Source of the DNA: an uncultured Eubacterium sp.
GTDB taxonomy: Bacteria; Bacillota; Clostridia; Lachnospirales; Lachnospiraceae
Direction: 5' to 3'
Length of the DNA stretch: 25,031 bases
NCBI GenBank assembly: GCA_934358495.1
Contig: CAKRKO010000035.1
Span: 1 to 25,031 of the forward strand
The notes under the pieces were generated by a model that did no database searches, was not told the DNA's origin, and was given only the letters and a program-made list of their open reading frames with translations. Below are positions 22,177 to 25,031 of this stretch, piece after piece. Numbering within the stretch: position 1 is the stretch's first letter; the number at the start of each line of letters is the position of its first letter. A program made the position numbers and the translations under genes.

Positions 22177-23299
22177 AGCATTACAAGTGCTTTTTGATAA
22201 CAGAGTTGTTGGAACATTAGCGCTGGCTGCAAATCATAAGGTGGTTTTTCAATATGATGACAGTTGGCTAGAACAAGGTTTTTCAATCAGCCCTTTTTCA
22301 CTGCCTTTAGAAAATCAGGTATTTGTTCCCACAAAAGATTATTTTGATGGTCTTTTTGGAGTGTTTGCTGATAGTCTTCCGGATCATTGGGGGAGATTAT
22401 TGCTGAAACGATTGTTGTTGGCACATGAACAGAATCCTGACAAACTAACGGTGATTGACAGACTGGCAATCGTTGGAAAATCGGGTATGGGTGCATTGAC
22501 CTATTATCCAGAGCAAAGTTTTTCGGAAGAGAATGACAATACGGATTTGGACGAATTAGCTTTTCAATGTCAGAAGATTTTGCACACAGAATATTCGGAT
22601 AAACTTGATGAATTATATCGCCTGGGTGGAACGAGTGGTGGTGCCAGACCTAAAATTATGACTACGATAAATGATGATGATTGGATCATTAAATTTTCAG
22701 CACATGTAGATGGTGAGAATGCAGGAAAAATGGAATATGATTATTCCTGTTGTGCCAGAAAATGCGGAATTACAATGAGTGAGACAAAATTGTTCCCATC
22801 AGAGGTCTGTGAAGGATATTTTGGGATAAAACGATTTGATCGTATATTGGATATATCTGGAACAAAAAGGGTGCATATGTTGACAGCAGCAGCACTTTTA
22901 GAGTTAGATTTTGAGCAACCAAGTCTGGATTATCATAGTTTGATGAAATTAACGAAAATAATTACAAGAGATAACAAAGATGATGTTGAAAATATGTTCC
23001 GACGTATGTGTTTCAATGTTTTTGCACATAACAGAGATGATCATTCTAAAAATTTCACCTATTTGTATGATGAATCTGCAGATTGCTGGCGATTGAGTCC
23101 GGCATATGATCTCACATACAGCAACACATATTATGGGGAACATACGACTACGGTAGATGGAAATGGTCGTAATCCTGGAAAGAAAGAGCTTCTTGCAGTT
23201 GGAACTATGGCTGGAATGAAAAAAGAACTCTGTATGGATATCATAACTGAGATAAAAAGTTGTGTAAATGAAATGCTTGGAATGTATTTAAATAGATGA
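22163..23299 (+). CDS. hipA: HipA-type serine/threonine kinase toxin
   Basis: 378 residues; AGGAGG 6 bases before the ATG. N-subdomain 1 (about 5-110) has VLFDNRVVGTLAL, SISPFSLPLE and FADSLPDHWGRLLLKR. The loop GGTSGGARPK (155-164) holds the Ser equivalent to the autophosphorylated Ser150 of E. coli HipA. DDWIIKFS has the ATP-binding Lys (177). The catalytic HNRDDHSKN (289-297) and LSPAYDLTYS (311-320) are complete, so the kinase should be active. E. coli HipA phosphorylates glutamyl-tRNA synthetase and causes persistence; the target here is unknown. The protein is about 60 residues shorter than E. coli HipA. A Cys-rich gene follows only 10 bases later. Confidence 0.92.
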   Translation: MKQNKALQVLFDNRVVGTLALAANHKVVFQYDDSWLEQGFSISPFSLPLENQVFVPTKDYFDGLFGVFADSLPDHWGRLLLKRLLLAHEQNPDKLTVIDRLAIVGKSGMGALTYYPEQSFSEENDNTDLDELAFQCQKILHTEYSDKLDELYRLGGTSGGARPKIMTTINDDDWIIKFSAHVDGENAGKMEYDYSCCARKCGITMSETKLFPSEVCEGYFGIKRFDRILDISGTKRVHMLTAAALLELDFEQPSLDYHSLMKLTKIITRDNKDDVENMFRRMCFNVFAHNRDDHSKNFTYLYDESADCWRLSPAYDLTYSNTYYGEHTTTVDGNGRNPGKKELLAVGTMAGMKKELCMDIITEIKSCVNEMLGMYLNR

Positions 23300-23309
23300 G
23301 TGATGAAAA

Positions 23310-24242
23310 ATGAATGTCATTAAGAAAAAAGCATATTACCATTTGCCGGGATTGTTTGAATTTTATGAACTGTATAGAATATTCCTTCCTCTTTATCAGG
23401 AGCATAGAGAATATTTTTATGACTGGTGTGAGATCAGTTCCATTTACGGTGCACCGACAGACTGTCTCTGGGGCGGTGGGCGAATCGGAAGTGGAGACGA
23501 AAATCCGCAGGATGTTTTGGATTTGATGAGGAAATATGGCATATCTGCCAGACTGACTTTCAGTAATTCCATGCTCAGAAAAGAACATTTATCAGATAGA
23601 AAATGCAATGGATTATGTGCCTTATTTGAGCAGGCCAGTGAAAGTGGTAATTCAGAAAATAATGCTGTAAAAAACGGTGTTATCGTCCATTCGGAATTAC
23701 TGGTGGAGTATTTAAAACAAAACTATCCGAATTTATACCTGGTATCTTCTACAACGAAAGTTCTGACTGATTTTCATGAATTTGCAAAGGAAGTAAAACG
23801 AGAAGAGTTTCAGTATGTTGTACCTGATTTCAGATTGAATAAGGCATTTGAACAGTTAAATACATTGACGCAATCAGAAAAAGACAAAGCAGAATTTTTG
23901 TGCAATGAGTGTTGCTGGATTGGCTGCACTGATAGAAAGAGATGTTATGAAACGGTCAGTCGCCAAAACCTGGGGGAGAACTGTCCGGATCATCGTTGTA
24001 CAGCACCGAATGCTGCGTATGGCTATCGTTTTTCAGAGGCGATGAATAATCCTGCATTTATCAGTATTGACGATATTCAGAATGTGTATCTGCCAATGGG
24101 ATTTTCAAATTTTAAAATTGAAGGCCGTGGATTAGGTAGTGCCATTGTATTAGAATTTTTATTGTATTATATGACCAAACCAGAGTATCAACTGCAGGTC
24201 AGAGAAGCAATTTATCTGGATAGTATGTTGGATTTATTTTAA
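23310..24242 (+). CDS. Cys-rich protein of the peptidase-U32-like fold, behind hipA
   Basis: 310 residues, 10 bases after hipA with only a weak ribosome site (GATGAGTGATG), so translation may depend on hipA. The C-terminal LPMGFSNFKIEGRGLG (261-276) is close to the FKIEGR signature of the U32 family, whose members (such as RlhA and TrhP) modify RNA and bind an iron-sulfur cluster. A Cys cluster at 198-230 (LCNECCWIGCTDRKRC, ENCPDHRC; seven Cys) could hold such a cluster. The N-terminal part has YGAPTDCLWGGGR and the central part ISARLTFSNS and LYLVSSTTKVL, consistent with an alpha/beta barrel. Named U32 enzymes are usually longer. The family assignment is by motif only; the function is open. 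Confidence 0.6.
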   Translation: MNVIKKKAYYHLPGLFEFYELYRIFLPLYQEHREYFYDWCEISSIYGAPTDCLWGGGRIGSGDENPQDVLDLMRKYGISARLTFSNSMLRKEHLSDRKCNGLCALFEQASESGNSENNAVKNGVIVHSELLVEYLKQNYPNLYLVSSTTKVLTDFHEFAKEVKREEFQYVVPDFRLNKAFEQLNTLTQSEKDKAEFLCNECCWIGCTDRKRCYETVSRQNLGENCPDHRCTAPNAAYGYRFSEAMNNPAFISIDDIQNVYLPMGFSNFKIEGRGLGSAIVLEFLLYYMTKPEYQLQVREAIYLDSMLDLF

Positions 24243-24332
24243 TAAACAGAACAAAAAGTATATTCTTAATTTATAAAGATATATTCTTATCCGGAATTTT
24301 TATGTATATATAAAAATAGAAGGGAACAAAGT

Positions 24333-24872
24333 ATGCAAAAACGTGTATTGATTATATCAGGAAGTCCGAGAAAGAATGGAAATTCACAACTATTATGTGA
24401 AAGATTTCAGGAAGGGGCAAAAGCATCCGGACATCATGTTGATCTGATTCAAATTGCGGAAAGGCAGATTGGATTTTGCCGTGCATGTGATGGCTGCATG
24501 CGTAATAATGGAATCTGCGTTCTGTATGATGATATGGCTGAAATTTTAGAAATATTTCAGAAGGCAGATGTACTTGTGCTGGCAACTCCGGTTTATTTTT
24601 ATGGTGTGACAGCACAGATGAAATGTTTTATCGACAGAACATATCCAATCTGGCAAAATCTTGGACATAAGGATGTTTATTATATTGTTTCAGCAGGACT
24701 TGGAACAGATATCATTGAACGTTCCCTTGGAGATTTGGATGGATTTGTGGAGCATTTGGATCATTCTGTGGTGAAAGGAAGAATTTATGCGCCAAATATC
24801 ATGGAGGCCGGATTGGTAAAAGAATGTCCACAGGTTTTACAACAGGCATATGATATGGGAAAACATGTATGA
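24333..24872 (+). CDS. Flavodoxin-fold NADPH-dependent FMN reductase, iron-sulfur flavoprotein type
   Basis: 179 residues; AGAAGGGA upstream of the ATG. The N-terminus RVLIISGSPRKNGNSQLLCE is the FMN phosphate loop of the flavodoxin/FMN-reductase fold. The segment CRACDGCMRNNGIC has Cys 49, 52, 55 and 62 (CX2CX2CX6C), the compact motif that binds a [4Fe-4S] cluster in archaeal and clostridial iron-sulfur flavoproteins. LATPVYFYGVTAQMKCFIDRTY is the second flavin-binding strand-loop. It is likely an electron-transfer or stress-related reductase; partners are unknown. It has its own short upstream region (24243-24332, AT-rich). Confidence 0.88.
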   Translation: MQKRVLIISGSPRKNGNSQLLCERFQEGAKASGHHVDLIQIAERQIGFCRACDGCMRNNGICVLYDDMAEILEIFQKADVLVLATPVYFYGVTAQMKCFIDRTYPIWQNLGHKDVYYIVSAGLGTDIIERSLGDLDGFVEHLDHSVVKGRIYAPNIMEAGLVKECPQVLQQAYDMGKHV

Positions 24873-24985
24873 TTGAGTGGATTATTATATGATAGAATCA
24901 AAACTGACCGTGAATTTGAGAAAGAAATGAAATCATAAAATGATACAATGCAGTAAATCTTTGTACAATAAATAAAGGGTAATTT
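24873..24985. other. Gap before the last gene
   Basis: AT-rich. After the flavoprotein stop an open frame of about 20 codons (LSGLLYDRIKTDREFEKEMK) continues and ends in TAA, but it has no ribosome site and may be chance. The rest should contain the promoter of the gene that starts at 24986. Confidence 0.3.
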
Positions 24986-25031
24986 ATGAAATCAATATCT
25001 ATTTATGCATTAACCAGAAAACAGAATATTG
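24986..25031 (+). CDS. 5' end of an unidentified gene (partial)
   Basis: AAAGGG lies 5-6 bases before an ATG at 24986 that opens a frame reading MKSISIYALTRKQNI to the window edge. The ribosome site and the start support a real gene. Fifteen residues are too few to name it. Confidence 0.6.
   Translation, partial: MKSISIYALTRKQNI

Overview
The window looks like a chromosomal segment of a low-GC Gram-positive gut anaerobe of the class Clostridia, most likely family Lachnospiraceae. The evidence is AT-rich DNA, strong GGAGG-type ribosome sites, an ATP-dependent PEP carboxykinase, GHKL/LytTR signalling, DUF6273 and DUF1848 proteins, EFR1-type ferredoxin and NSS-type transporters. I place it by gene content and style, not by a database match.

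Region 1 (1-1900) is degraded mobile DNA: the tail of an unknown gene, a frameshifted and 3'-truncated IS110-family transposase whose start is masked by a long hairpin, a possible end of a second insertion sequence, then a small HPr-like protein without an active-site histidine. Region 2 (1987-7451) holds a LytTR response regulator and GHKL sensor kinase on the minus strand. A shared control region separates them from a plus-strand pair of lipoprotein genes. This control region contains two pairs of repeats, each with 21-bp spacing, arranged as an exact mirror image with a -10 box at the same distance on each side. It is the best regulatory structure in the window. Downstream lie a fragment of a second sensor kinase, a broken membrane-protein fragment and a small membrane-anchored protein with a possible leader peptide. 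Region 3 (7697-10572) has a Uma2-type nuclease-fold protein (minus) and a YtrA-type GntR repressor / ABC ATPase / permease operon with its promoter inside a perfect inverted-repeat operator.

Region 4 (10600-17263) is metabolic: pckA with promoter and terminator, then an NSS transporter, a nitroreductase-family protein and a ketopantoate-reductase-family protein in a tight operon, facing a second NSS transporter across a bidirectional terminator. Region 5 (17440-20022) is a Fur/Zur-type regulator with two 6-3-6 palindromes around its promoter, two YibE/F membrane proteins, and an ABC metal permease cut off after about 40 residues, so a metal-uptake operon seems to have lost its end. Region 6 (20141-25031) carries a DUF1848 protein with a CX3CX2C motif, a 55-codon small ORF, a wrecked EFR1 flavodoxin-ferredoxin gene, a hipB-hipA toxin-antitoxin pair with two near-identical 18-bp operators, a Cys-rich U32-like protein directly behind hipA, an iron-sulfur flavoprotein, and the start of one more gene.

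No rRNA, tRNA or CRISPR array was seen. I did not find a clearly new multi-gene system. The points most worth following are the mirror-image LytTR control region with its lipoprotein targets, the hipBA-plus-U32-like operon, and the Crh-like HPr protein.
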